Position numbers and translations under genes: made by a program
Source of the DNA: Parapristionchus giblindavisi
Lineage: Eukaryota; Nematoda; Chromadorea; Rhabditida; Diplogasteridae
Direction: 5' to 3'
Length of the DNA: 64,000 nucleotides
NCBI GenBank assembly: GCA_943737045.1
Contig: CALSFV010000258.1
Location: 62,001 to 126,000, forward strand
Shown here: piece after piece, positions 11,401 through 21,611 of the stretch
Layout: each line of letters opens with the position of its first letter
How positions within the stretch are numbered: position 1 is the first letter of the stretch
The notes under the pieces: model-generated
Told to the model about the DNA's origin: nothing
The model's database searches: none
Seen by the model: the letters and a program-made list of their open reading frames with translations, nothing else

Positions 11401-14400
11401 AGTGAATAATCAAACTACCGTACTTGTTATCTCCATTATTCTGTGGTGTTGGGTCATCATCATGATCATTGATATCAGTTGATGCAATTGGATCATAGTT
11501 TGGTTGAATATCAGGATGATCTCTCTAAATTCAATGAAAATCGTTATTATCAAGTTTGTACTAAATGGATAATCAACAATTTAACCATGAAACCATGACA
11601 TATCATTTGTCAATCACAATTCGTCAACTCGTTTCAAACAAAATGAAACTGATAATGAGTTCATACCTGTATTCCATCATCAAGAATAGAGATGGATACA
11701 TTTCTTCCTGCATATCCCATCAACCATGCCTTCCTCACATTCATATCATATCCTCCAACTGCATTTCCAACCTGACAAAAGGATTACTGTAATCTCATTG
11801 TGATTGAGTCTTCATTTATACTATGAATATTAGCTATACAAGGACAAGTGTATTGAATCGAAAGGGTTACTAAGCCTATAGAAATGAAGTATTCTATTCT
11901 ATTCAATCATTCTATCTCTATTCTTCTCTTTCTTCTTCATAACTACACTTTCAAGAATACATAATTCTCATAGTCTTAGTGATGAATCCATGCCTTACTA
12001 TATCTCCCTCTTGGAAGGTTTACCTCTCTATCCCTCTTATTTTTCTATTAATTCGCCAATCACATATAGTCGCCTTCTAGAGGGGATGGATCAACTGATT
12101 AGGTTCCTTTTCTCTTCCCGTTTTCGTCATTTCTCTCCCTCTCCCTCTCCCTCTCCCTCTTCTTACCCCGTAAAGTGGATTACAAAAGATGGAATATATG
12201 ATCAAGAGACGAGACAAGAAATACACAGACATAGGGAGAGAAGGAGAGGGAGAGATAGATAGATATAGATGGAAAGGGATGAATGATCATTATTATTGTT
12301 TGTCTTCTCTCCTTCATCCTTTCTCCTTTTCAACTTCAATATGATCAATACCTCTCCTTTTTTCTCTTTTTCTTCTTCAATTTCAACTTCTAATAACATA
12401 AACCATAAGCTTCATTAATTGAAACAAACAATCAATCGATACAGTTATTCAATCCCCTCCAATATAGATATTGATTGAATGATGACACATTCTCCTCTTC
12501 CTCTTCTTCCTTCTATCATATATCGTTACTCTTTGTATAAACATCCATTCCTTTTCAAGAGAAAAAAAGAAGAGAAAGAATGAATGAAGAGGATACAATG
12601 TGCATTATCCCTCCCCCCTCTCTCTCCCTCTCCCTATATCTCTCTACTTCTCTTCCCTTGCCATTCACCGATCGAGAAAATAGATAAAAGTATAGATATA
12701 GAATGGATATAATCTACAATACAAATAGCCGTTCTATTCCCTTTCTCTGACTCATCCATCTATATACACAATATGAATGATACTTGTAAGACACAATATG
12801 ATAGAGAAGGAATGAATGAAGTGAATACATACCAAATACCATTGATCATTATACAATGGATCTCTGAATGGTAATCGTGGAATCTCCAATCCTCCTGATG
12901 CTTGTCTACGTTGTTTAGATATTCCTTGATCTACTATTGATGATCCTGAGGCACGACGAACACGAGATGTGATATTAACAATACCCTGAATCAGGGATCA
13001 AGAATAGACTACAGTACTCTCTCAGATATCTACAGTATACCTCATGATCTTCATGGATATAATCACGTTTACTTCTTTTATGTGGAACTTGTTCATGAAC
13101 TGAATCAACGGATGGATGTTGATTAAGAAGACTAATTACTTCTCTGAAACAATAATATAATATTATCATTCATCAATCAATCAATAATCCATTATTAGTA
13201 TTGATAAATCAATCAATAATCAATATCCTTCCCTTATCATATATATCTGTGCTCTCGAGCAATCAAAAAGATCTACTCTACTGTTTAACTTTAACAAACA
13301 CTGAGAAAGTGTCATCTCTTGTCTATTCTAACCCCCTCAGGGAGTTGATAGTTCACTTCAACAAACAGATATTGTCACTCATAAGTGATTTTCAGTAGAG
13401 GTGTCCATCCCCGATCATTTAGACAGTGCCCATCCCCGATCATTTAGACGGTGTCCATCCCCGATCATTTAGACGGTGTCCTTCCCCGATCACTCACCTT
13501 TTCCGTCTCTTCGATACTCCTTCAGTGGATTTGTGATAGGCAAAGTAATGAGAATCCATGAATGGTTCACCCTGTAATACAATACATCAATATCCTTCTT
13601 TAAGATGATACAAAGATCAAAGATCAATCTGCTCAAGATTCAATCAATAACGATTGAAAGTGTTGTTATGTTGTGGTTAAATGAAATGTCAAACAGTTAG
13701 TTCATTTCTATTCATTCATATTTTCTTTCAATCTACATACATTGTCCTTGTCAGCTTCTTTTCCTCTTCAAGAGTTTATTTCTCTTTCATCTTCTTCTCC
13801 TTATTCATTCCCCCCCTCTAGACACACGTGACACAATACTTATCATAAGACACTCTTCCATATTACTCCTACAGTACTCTTTCAATCATTAGATACCGTA
13901 CCCTGATCTCCATATCATGCTCAGCAGCAATTTTCCGTGCGAGAGCGTCATCTCTCTTGACGAGTTTGATTACGGTATGATGTGCATCCCCACAAGAATC
14001 TCCTGTACACACCTACAAAAGGGAAGATTATTGATTGATTGTGAGTATTTCATCTTATTCATTGTTTCTATTCTAATCTCTTCCTTCTACCGGAAGTTAT
14101 CCTTCTTCACAATGAAGAGAAGACCCAACGAACACTTCCATCGGCATAACAAACACTTCTCCCTCTCCCTCTCCCTCTCCCTCTCCCTCTGATCTCCCTC
14201 TCCCTCTCCCTCTCCTTCTGATCTCCCTCTCCCTCTGATCTCCCTCTCCCTCTCCTTCTGATCTCCCTCTCCCTCTCCCTCTCCTTCTGATCTCCCTCTC
14301 CCTCTCCTGATCTCCCTCTCCCTTTGCTCATCTGCAGATACCATCCGGTATATCTATCTATCTTCACGTACATCTTCTCATCAACAATACTCCTTCCTTC

Positions 14401-15028
14401 TTCATCCATTCTCTTATTAGGAATGAAATAGTGGTTGAATACCCTTCAAGGTGAATACTAAGAGTGATGAGGTAGTACTCTCAACTATGCCATCATTGTC
14501 CAGTATAACCATTACTATACTCCTCCCTTACACTCCAACTTGAGTAGTTCATGTAGAGGGTACGAATAGGTAGAGGTAGAAGGAGAAAAGGAGAAGTAGG
14601 GAACAAAGAAAAGAAGGAGACTTCTCGAGGGCAGGTTCAGTGACCGTTGGTGTGAATACTCATACTGTAGACACACACACTCATAACAATAAGAGGATAG
14701 AGACAAAAGAGATAAGTAGATGAGTACACCAACAATGTCCATGTATCATACTTTCTCTCTCAAGATTATCGATTAGTTCATTGTATTCATAAGGGTTCTA
14801 GACTATATCAACCTACAAATGAAAGACGATAGATGGAATGGAATAGCAGAATGAATCTCGTTTTCATTTCTTCTCTCTTCCCCTCTCTAACTGTACTAGT
14901 AAGCATAAAGAGAATGAGGAATACAACGTATATAAACTAACCGAATCGTGTTCGATACCATTGGTTGTATCCAGTAATAATAGGAGAAGACCAAATATAG
15001 AGTAGAATATGAGTAATCGGGGAGTCAT
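4025..15028 (-). CDS. Furin/kexin-type proprotein convertase (bli-4-like), multi-exon, long isoform
   Basis: A Ca-dependent subtilisin-like endoprotease that cleaves secretory precursors after dibasic sites in the Golgi or at the cell surface. The start ATG at 15026-15028 opens a signal peptide ([16 protein letters not shown]). The prodomain follows, with [11 protein letters not shown] and the autocleavage site RSKR before DYIHEDHE (about 13061-13078). The mature enzyme starts with PLYNDQWYL. Catalytic Asp is in ILDDGIQ (about 11680), His in HGTRCAGE (about 11366), oxyanion Asn in WASGNGG (about 10645) and Ser in [12 protein letters not shown] (about 10236). The P domain follows ([37 protein letters not shown]-like [18 protein letters not shown]). 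The long form continues at 5477 with furin-like Cys repeats, a membrane segment ([19 protein letters not shown], about 4230-4290) and an acidic tail ([14 protein letters not shown]) typical of TGN sorting. All catalytic residues are intact. Introns hold a MITE (6834-7114), a second small element (11008-11203) and polypyrimidine repeats. Confidence 0.94.
6834..7114. mobile_element. MITE with TIR CCGTCAAAAC, copy 1
   Basis: The ends are perfect inverted repeats (CCGTCAAAAC at 6834 and GTTTTGACGG ending at 7114), flanked by TA on both sides. The similarity extends inward: AACGTTTGTGACAAAAT on the left pairs imperfectly with TTTTGTCACAAATGTTTC on the right. TA target duplications and no coding capacity suggest a Tc1/mariner-type non-autonomous element. 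A second copy lies at 24595-24750. Confidence 0.8.
7770..7832. repeat. GGGGAGCGGAGTA dispersed repeat, two tandem units
   Basis: Two adjacent units share GGGGGAGCGGAGTA followed by a variable part and AGGGACA. A third unit with the same GGGGAGCGGAGTA and TAGGGGACA parts occurs at about 44188-44214. Composition is GC-richer than the surroundings. Confidence 0.6.
8262..8489 (-). CDS. Alternative terminal exon of the proprotein convertase (short soluble isoform)
   Basis: This exon opens in phase 0 with [18 protein letters not shown], passes through a Gly run and [13 protein letters not shown], and ends in a very basic tail ([17 protein letters not shown]) with TAA at 8262-8264. The P-domain exon upstream ends in phase 0 after LTSQ at about 9063. 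The Cys-rich exon starting at 5477 also begins in phase 0 ([10 protein letters not shown]). Either can therefore follow the same donor in frame, giving a short isoform without Cys-rich or membrane segments and a long anchored isoform. This layout parallels C. elegans bli-4, where a common protease core is joined to different C-termini. Two overlapping genes are the alternative, but no new start or catalytic domain lies between. Confidence 0.75.
   Translation of the reverse strand, partial: SNQQGRRPQAWSRVRQLEIPQGGGGGFNPFTSSSSIQRPSQQLGHWVYDPFESRWIWSRMQRKRLAALHRRVRRY
11008..11203. mobile_element. Small TIR element in a convertase intron
   Basis: The left end ATACATTTTCTGTACCCTCG and the right end, whose reverse complement begins ATACATTTTCGTAGCCTCG, form a 19-20 bp imperfect terminal inverted repeat. 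It sits wholly inside the intron following the GGVRMLDG exon and carries no protein motif. Internal AAAATCG/CGATTT stretches suggest further foldback pairing. Family unknown. Confidence 0.55.
12130..12165. repeat. (CTCCCT)n tract
   Basis: Hexamer polypyrimidine microsatellite in a convertase intron, the leftmost of a cluster extending to 17.4 kb. Confidence 0.8.
13401..13496. repeat. 25-bp tandem repeat, four copies
   Basis: Four near-identical units contain CCATCCCCGATCATTTAGAC (one has CCTTCCCC). They lie in an intron just downstream of the prodomain exon ending KRRKR. The first unit directly follows ATTTTCAGTAGAG. Confidence 0.85.
14158..14332. repeat. Complex (CTCCCT)n array broken by CTGATCTCC units
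   Basis: About 170 bp of CTCCCT hexamers is regularly interrupted by TCCTTCTGATCT, making a higher-order repeat of roughly 20-36 bp. It lies in the first intron of the convertase gene. Arg-Glu/Gly-Glu open frames across it are repeat artefacts. Confidence 0.9.
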
Positions 15029-18000
15029 CCCGTTACTAATGAAGAAACAGATGAGAGTACCTATTCACAGTCTTCTTTTACCCGTCTAACAACGCATCTC
15101 TGAAAGCATCAATCAATAAATGAATGGAAAGGATGAATCTTTAAAGTAAATAGTTGTTGAACGATTAAAGTAAGTTTCACGAAGAAAGAGAGATTTAGGA
15201 AAATGCGCCACGAGAACACGCACCTCACCACACACAACCGATCCAAATGGAAGAGATGGTAGAAATAGATCAACGAATAAAGAATACTTTGTCCTACTAT
15301 TTGGTTAATCAAATTATTTTTTGCTTATAATTTTTAAATTATATTTAAAACTATTGAATTGAATAACGATGGAAAGATGAGAAAGAGATGAGTTACTTCA
15401 TGTAGAAGATAGAGAGAAGTCCATTCAAGAGAGAAAGTGTGAAGAAAGAGAGAAAAGAGAACAGGTCTACGAGTTTGAGAGACATCTCGAGCAAGGGAAC
15501 GAGAGACGATGGAGAGGGAGAAAGAGAGAGGGAGAGGGAGAGATAGAGAGAGATAGAGAGAGAAGGAGGGATAGAAGGAGAAGGAGATGGATAGATGGAG
15601 AAACAGAACGAACAAAAGAGAGAGAAAAAAGAATATGTAAAAATGTAAAAGGCAGAATCATCTGTAGAACTTCGTCAAATAAAATATTATGCACATTAGT
15701 TGAAGGCAAATAAATAATTACAGCTTTACATATCTAAGATCTAATGAAAAAAAAGGAAATGAGGAACTCTGAACTATAGTTATCTAGTGAGAGATATAAT
15801 GAGATGATGAAGAAGAAGAAGAAGATGAAAGAATGATCATAATGGACAATGGAAGACTATCTAGTAGATGACAAAAGTAAGCAATGGATGAATTGATCAT
15901 CATCATAGACAACTCCGCCTTCTCTACCTCTTCCTCCTTCTCCTTCTCCCTCTCCTTCTCTCCCTCTCCCTCTCCCTCTCTACCTCTTACCTCTCCTTAC
16001 TCGACTAAGAGTGACTGACCATAGGTAAGACTAATCGAGTTTTCTCTCATCGTAGAACACTTTTCATTCAAGACAAAAGAAAAGAAGAGGAATATAACAA
16101 TGAAGTAATGAATGACGACAATATATCATCATACTAAGATATGAACTTTTAATCATTTACCCTTGTCTCTCCCTCTCCCTTTCGATCTCTCCCTCTCGAT
16201 ATCTCTCCCTCTACCTCAATATCTTCACTAGTTACTTGAACCTCAAACAGATATGGAACGGGCGAAGGTTCAATGGAAAAGAAGAAGAGAAGACACGTCA
16301 AATCCATTCATATACAAGGATCAATCAGAGTATAGGGAGAGGAAGGGGATAGAGAGGGAGAGGGAGAGAGAGGGAGAGGGAGAGGGGGAGAGAGGAGGGA
16401 GAGGGAGAGACGGATCGAATGAAAGACGAGATAATCAATAAGAGTATAGAATTAGTCATTCCACATTTGAAAGATCTTCATTGAAGACTCAAGAAAGAAA
16501 TGAATATTTAGAAGACAAAAGAGAAAAATGATAGGATGAAATATTTGAACTCTTCTACAATAGATAAGGATACAAAGTGTATCTTTTGACGAATATTGAG
16601 GTGGAGAGTTCAAATAATTTGATCTTTCACATAATGATTTATAAAGGCGTTATTATACATAAGTATGAAAAAGGCAATAAATATGAAAGAGGATGGGATC
16701 CAACTATACACCTGACTGTAGTCTATGGTATATGAATGAGAATGAAGGATGAAAAGGGAGGGGTGGGTAGAGGGAGGAAGAGGGAGGGAGGGAGAGGGAG
16801 AGATAGAGGGAGAGGGAGAGAGAGGGAGGGAAGAGTGGATGGATGATTACCCTTTAAGCATCTCAATTTCTCTTTCATGAATGACCTATCGACCTATTGA
16901 TAGGATATCGGGATTACTTTCTCTATTCAATCAAATGATTACAAGAGAAATACAATTGATCTAGATCATACAATTACTCTTACTGTATCGATGCCAATGT
17001 CAAAGGTTAGAGAGAGATGTAGAGGGAGAGGGAGAGAGAGGGGGAGAGGGAGAGGGAGAGAGAGGAAGAGGGAGAGGGAGAGAGAGGAAGAAGGAGAGGG
17101 AGAAGGAATAGTAATTGAACAAATTGTGTGAGTGAAAGAAGGATAGATTGAGTCATAGAAATAAAAAGAGAAGAGAAAGGAAAAGAGAAAGACGTGGATA
17201 TGGATCAATCACTATGTGGGACAATCCAAAGAGTCAAATATATTCCTCTCTCTCTCGGCCTCTACCTCTTAGATCTCTCCCTCTCTCTCCCTCTCTCTCC
17301 CTCTTCCTCTCCCTCTTCCTCTCCCTCTCCCTCTCCCTCTCCCTCTCCTTCTCTCTCCCTCTGCCTCAGTCAGACTGCATTGGTTATCTGTATGGTACAT
17401 CTGTTCATCATGATCATCATTCATTGTAAAGGGCAATGGAATGAAGATTGGAGGAAGTTTTGAATCAAATGAAGAAGAAGAAGAAGAATGAGAAGAACAG
17501 ATGAACTATTCTATTCTATTCTATCATCAATTCAATCAACAATATATCATTCATTCATTTATATTATTCAATTGAATTAATCAATAGATGAGTAATACTC
17601 AAATAGTGAGAAATAATATAATGGAAAGTGATGAACTGCAAATAATCAAATCACTCTTTTTTTAATTCTTTAGATACTTTTAAAAATCAATGTACAAATA
17701 CAGTGGAGTGATGATTCTAAGACGAAATGAATGGAATGATTTGTTTATTCATAAGAAAGAAAAGATTCGTTGATAATACCATATGAAAAGAATGAATATT
17801 GAGAGAGAAACAATTGATGTAGTGAATGATTGAAAGATAATGGATAAATGTTCATGATTGTTACATTCAACACAGTTTTGTATGCAGAAATGATGTGAGA
17901 TAGAGTAAAAGTAATAGACAAAGAAGTAGAATGATAGAGGGAAGGAATGGAGAGAGTACAGATGGTTAGAGAGTAAAAGAGATTACATTGTAAGTGATAT

Positions 18001-18613
18001 ACAAAGACAATAGTACTAAAAGAAGGAAAGAGTTCCACTTTGAGATGAACTATGACGTGAGAGATTATACATATGAAGTATTAAGAATAAGAAGTTATTG
18101 AAGAAGAATTGATTGAGTGAATGGAATGGAATGGAATGGATACAGAGAGGGAATGATCCATGAACTAATCGAGAAGAGATGCTATATATAATAGAGTGAA
18201 TGATGAAAGAGATTAACAATAGATACAGATGAGATAATAATTGGATTTATCCCATATAATAATGATTGAAATGAAGGGTTATACATATACTTTGGATAGA
18301 AAATGTCATTTGATAGAAGAATAGAATAGAATAGAATGAATTGACATATGGATTCTTTTATTGAATCAATATATGACGTCAATGAAACGAAAAGAATTCA
18401 ATGATAGTTTACATTTCTATTCAAATAGAGATATGTTTACAAAAATTAGAACTCAAATTAGGACGTTTTTTTTCGGGCCATGTTAATAAAAATTTTATTA
18501 TTATCTTTTTCAGATACATTATTCATTATTACTATTATTATGTATGTCCCTCTCTTCTATTCTTCTATCTCTTCTTTCTTTTCTCATACAAATGGACAAC
18601 TAATCATATTTTG
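15029..18613. other. Spacer between the convertase and the membrane-protein gene, rich in polypurine repeats
   Basis: No exon was recognised. The spacer contains at least seven separate GGGAGA/CTCCCT tracts (about 15500-15560, 15925-15990, 16160-16215, 16335-16410, 16755-16835, 17010-17110 and 17250-17370), in both orientations. The remainder is AT-rich with ATTCATTCAT-type runs. A polypyrimidine-rich upstream region might influence either neighbouring promoter, but no promoter element can be named. Confidence 0.7.
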
Positions 18614-19198
18614 ATGGATACTGATTATCCTGAAGCTGTTGTCGTTCTTGCCGAAACTAGTGAGTTCACTTGATTCTTGATCTTTGATCTTTGATCTTTC
18701 TTCCAGTATCTTCACTCGATGTTATAGTTATTGTTACATCTCTTGCTACATTCTTTTCAGCTTTATCACAAGTACTCTTTGATCTTTGATCTTTAATTTT
18801 TGTATAAAATTTACTTCTAGATATTTTTTTCTCTTCGACATTTGAAGAATGATCCAAATAGTTTGAAATTGTATGTTCTCATAATCAATCGTTATATTAT
18901 GTATATATTTTATTTTCATTAAAAAAACAATATAAAATAGGATAAATTTGTAGAGTATTGGAATATCTGGAAGGTGGTACACTATCACGAATTGTTATTT
19001 ATTCATTATGGTTCTTCTCTTTTCTCACTTTTATTCCTTGTGAGTTCAATCAATCAATAATTCATCAATCATATTAATTATATTACAGTAATCGTTTTAT
19101 CTGCTCTTATCTCTCCCAATAGAGGTTCGGTATCAAAAGGTGTCGCCCTTGCTGTTGGGATCTCAGCTTTGGCCTTGTGTGGATTTGCAATATTACGG
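18614..19198 (+). CDS. Small multi-pass membrane protein, unrecognised
   Basis: Exons join in frame from the ATG at 18614: MDTDYPEAVVVLAET, then SSLDVIVIVTSLATFFSALSQ (from about 18707), IFFSLRHLKNDPNSLK (from about 18822), LVLEYLEGGTLSRIVIYSLW (from about 18954) and LIVLSALISPNRGSVSKGVA continuing LAVGISALALCGFAILR to about 19198. Each boundary has GT and AG, and the phases agree. Three hydrophobic helices are visible with a short acidic N-terminus. Introns contain (TTTGATC)n heptamers and TACNGTA. The 3' end is uncertain: exons may follow near 19245 or 19356. I do not recognise the family. MARVEL- or TMEM-like four-helix proteins are possible, but nothing decides this. Confidence 0.45.
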
Positions 19199-19399
19199 TA
19201 TCTATTGATTTTATTGTCAGAGAAAAGTTTATTTTATCAGATCTACGTTTTTCTTCTCGAAGATGACAATTCTAACGCAAAAAAATATTGGAAAAATAGA
19301 CAATTACAGTACTCTTGTATAAACATTTTTATTATTGATCTTTTATATTGTTGATAGATAAACAATTTGTACATTATAATAAAACTATCTCACATGAAA

Positions 19400-21605
19400 G
19401 TATTCGGAAATCTGGTATGGAGTTGAAAAAGAATACAAAATCAATCAAAGAATCAGTAATGCACTTCCTAATCTTTATGATAGGATATTGTAATTGATCT
19501 AATTATGCACAACGAGCACATCTAGCCAAATGCAGAAATAATTTCCTGTTTTTTTTTTCAGTTATCAGTGTATGACATTCGAATTAAAATTTTACATTTT
19601 TTAGTTATTTCGTTTTCAAAATCTATTGCACTAATTGGATTTTTTAAATGTGTCGTTAAACTCGTGCGATAGATTTTTTGAAAAAAATTAACAAAAATTT
19701 GTGTCGATATTTTTGTAGCGTGCCCCGTGCTAAACTTTTATAAATTTACCGAATAAACAGTGTTAATTTTTAAAAAATAAGTTGCCGCAAAAAATATGTT
19801 ATCATTTAAATCACTTTACGATAAGCTGAGTAGACTTACGTCATACTGTAGATTTAATCAATTTCAAATTTTTGTTCTCGATTATCAATGTTTAGCGGAT
19901 GGATCTAAGGCTTTTCAAACTTATTTATAAAATTCTCAGTTCTTAAAATCAATCATTCCATTCAATTATTCTTTCCCCCCTTCGCGAACCAGAAATGCTT
20001 TTATTTCATTAGTTAAAACGTCTCGTTGTTCTGTACTTAGGAGTTTGAATTCATGCATGATCACGGATACATCATGATCGTTCCGACAATTGATGATGAT
20101 ATAGGATGATGCATGGGAATTCTCGATTCATGATCATACATGCGTGGATCTTCCGTGATCTTGCATGGAATCTCAGAATCCCGACAGTTGAACTGTTTGT
20201 TCAATCAATCAATATGTTCAGATCCATCTATCTTCGATGAGAAGGATTGCCAGAACGACTCATCGAGTGAGTACATGAACATTTATTCTTTGTTTTATCC
20301 CACCCTTTCCACTTCTCATCAATTATCTCCGCGTGTATACCAATCGATAATTGTTCACTTGATATGATTAAATTAAATTTAAATTTAAATTATTAGCGCT
20401 CATTATCTCTACCCATTTTGGTCGTATGGTGACTTATTTATGCTGATAGAAAAAACTTGTAGTTGTCGTTAGGGTGATTATTGTGTTTTAGGCGTTTAGA
20501 ATTGTTAAACCAATCGCAACAAAAACATGACCCTTCGCGTTTTCTTAGTTGAGTGTACTCTCTTATTGCCGCGTGTGGAAAGGCGACTTTTCCTATTGTG
20601 TAAATGAGCGTACAAGTTTTATAAGATATTAATTAATTAGATATTTTGTCAGGCTTCAGAAGTGGCGGAGGAACGTAGGCATGATGAGTGAGTTGCTTTA
20701 TTTAATTGTTTTGATCGATGCGGATTTAGGAAAAGACAGAAAGTGATGTTTTAACCTTTGATAAAGGGAAGTCTGTCGCGATGACTCTAAAATGAGAAAT
20801 CTCAAATTGGGATGGGGGGAATCTGGCATGGTATGGGACACAGGAATTAAATGAATAAAGGACTATGTATGTCTGCACAATGAGATTGTTTAATGAATAA
20901 CTCACTCAACTATCCCATTTACCTTATCTTTTCTATCTATGAGCAACCCTGACTCACATTGTCGATCAGTTCATATATTTCATATAGTTCATATATCATG
21001 TGGTTTAGTTTGGTTTTTTGTTTCCCAAGTGAATCGAGTTTGTACTCTGCACTCTCTACCTTTTTAGTGCAAGGTTGTTGAGTCGGTTAGTGTTTAGAAA
21101 AGATGAAAAGTAGCTTTATGGCGTTTGCATTCTTATTCTATGCTTCTCATTTAATGCTTGTTATCTTTATTTTCTAATTCCAATCGATGCAAAAAGAGTG
21201 TGTCTATTACTTTCATTTTGGTTGTACATTTTGTAAATTGTTGCAGCAAGTTTATTATTCCCGGACTAGAAAGTACATAAAGCATTGCATTCATGAATAT
21301 ATATTTTTTATCTAATTTTGAAACATACTATGATAATTCATTGATCGGACAATAAGAAATGTGATAATCCATCTTGAGCAATGGAGTATTTATAGAGAAT
21401 GACATAATCTCATTATAGATCTCCTCATTCATCTTCAATACGATATCCACATCCTCATCTCAACGCCCCTCAGGTATTCTCTACTACACTATTTTAGTTT
21501 CAATCAAAGCGTTAACAATCTCTTATTTGTTAGAGTGTATATATAGCTCTTTCGTTGATTGCATCTTAATAAAAGATATTGTATTTGCCAATAATATATT
21601 ATTGA
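19400..21605. other. Non-coding stretch with no recognised gene
   Basis: AT-rich sequence. At 19550-19760 there are AAAATTTT/GTCGATATTTTTGTAGC-type stretches of the kind common in nematode repeats. At 20050-20170 an imperfect palindrome is built from CATGCATGATCACGGAT and its inverse. At 20380-20396 there is a TTTAAATTTAAA run. No frame shows a family motif. A 5' non-coding exon of the SET-domain gene may lie near 21420-21474, ending in CCCCTCAG before GTATTC, but this is uncertain. Confidence 0.5.
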
Positions 21606-21611
21606 TTTCCG

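Noticed and set aside
14087..14409. Arg/Gly/Glu-rich frames on the minus strand
   Set aside because: Translation of the CTCCCT array inside the first convertase intron; no start context or family motif.
20570..20720. Possible spliced-leader or small nuclear RNA gene around AGAAGTGGCGGAGGAACG
   Set aside because: No Sm site with flanking hairpins and no recognisable leader or donor could be found, so it was not called.
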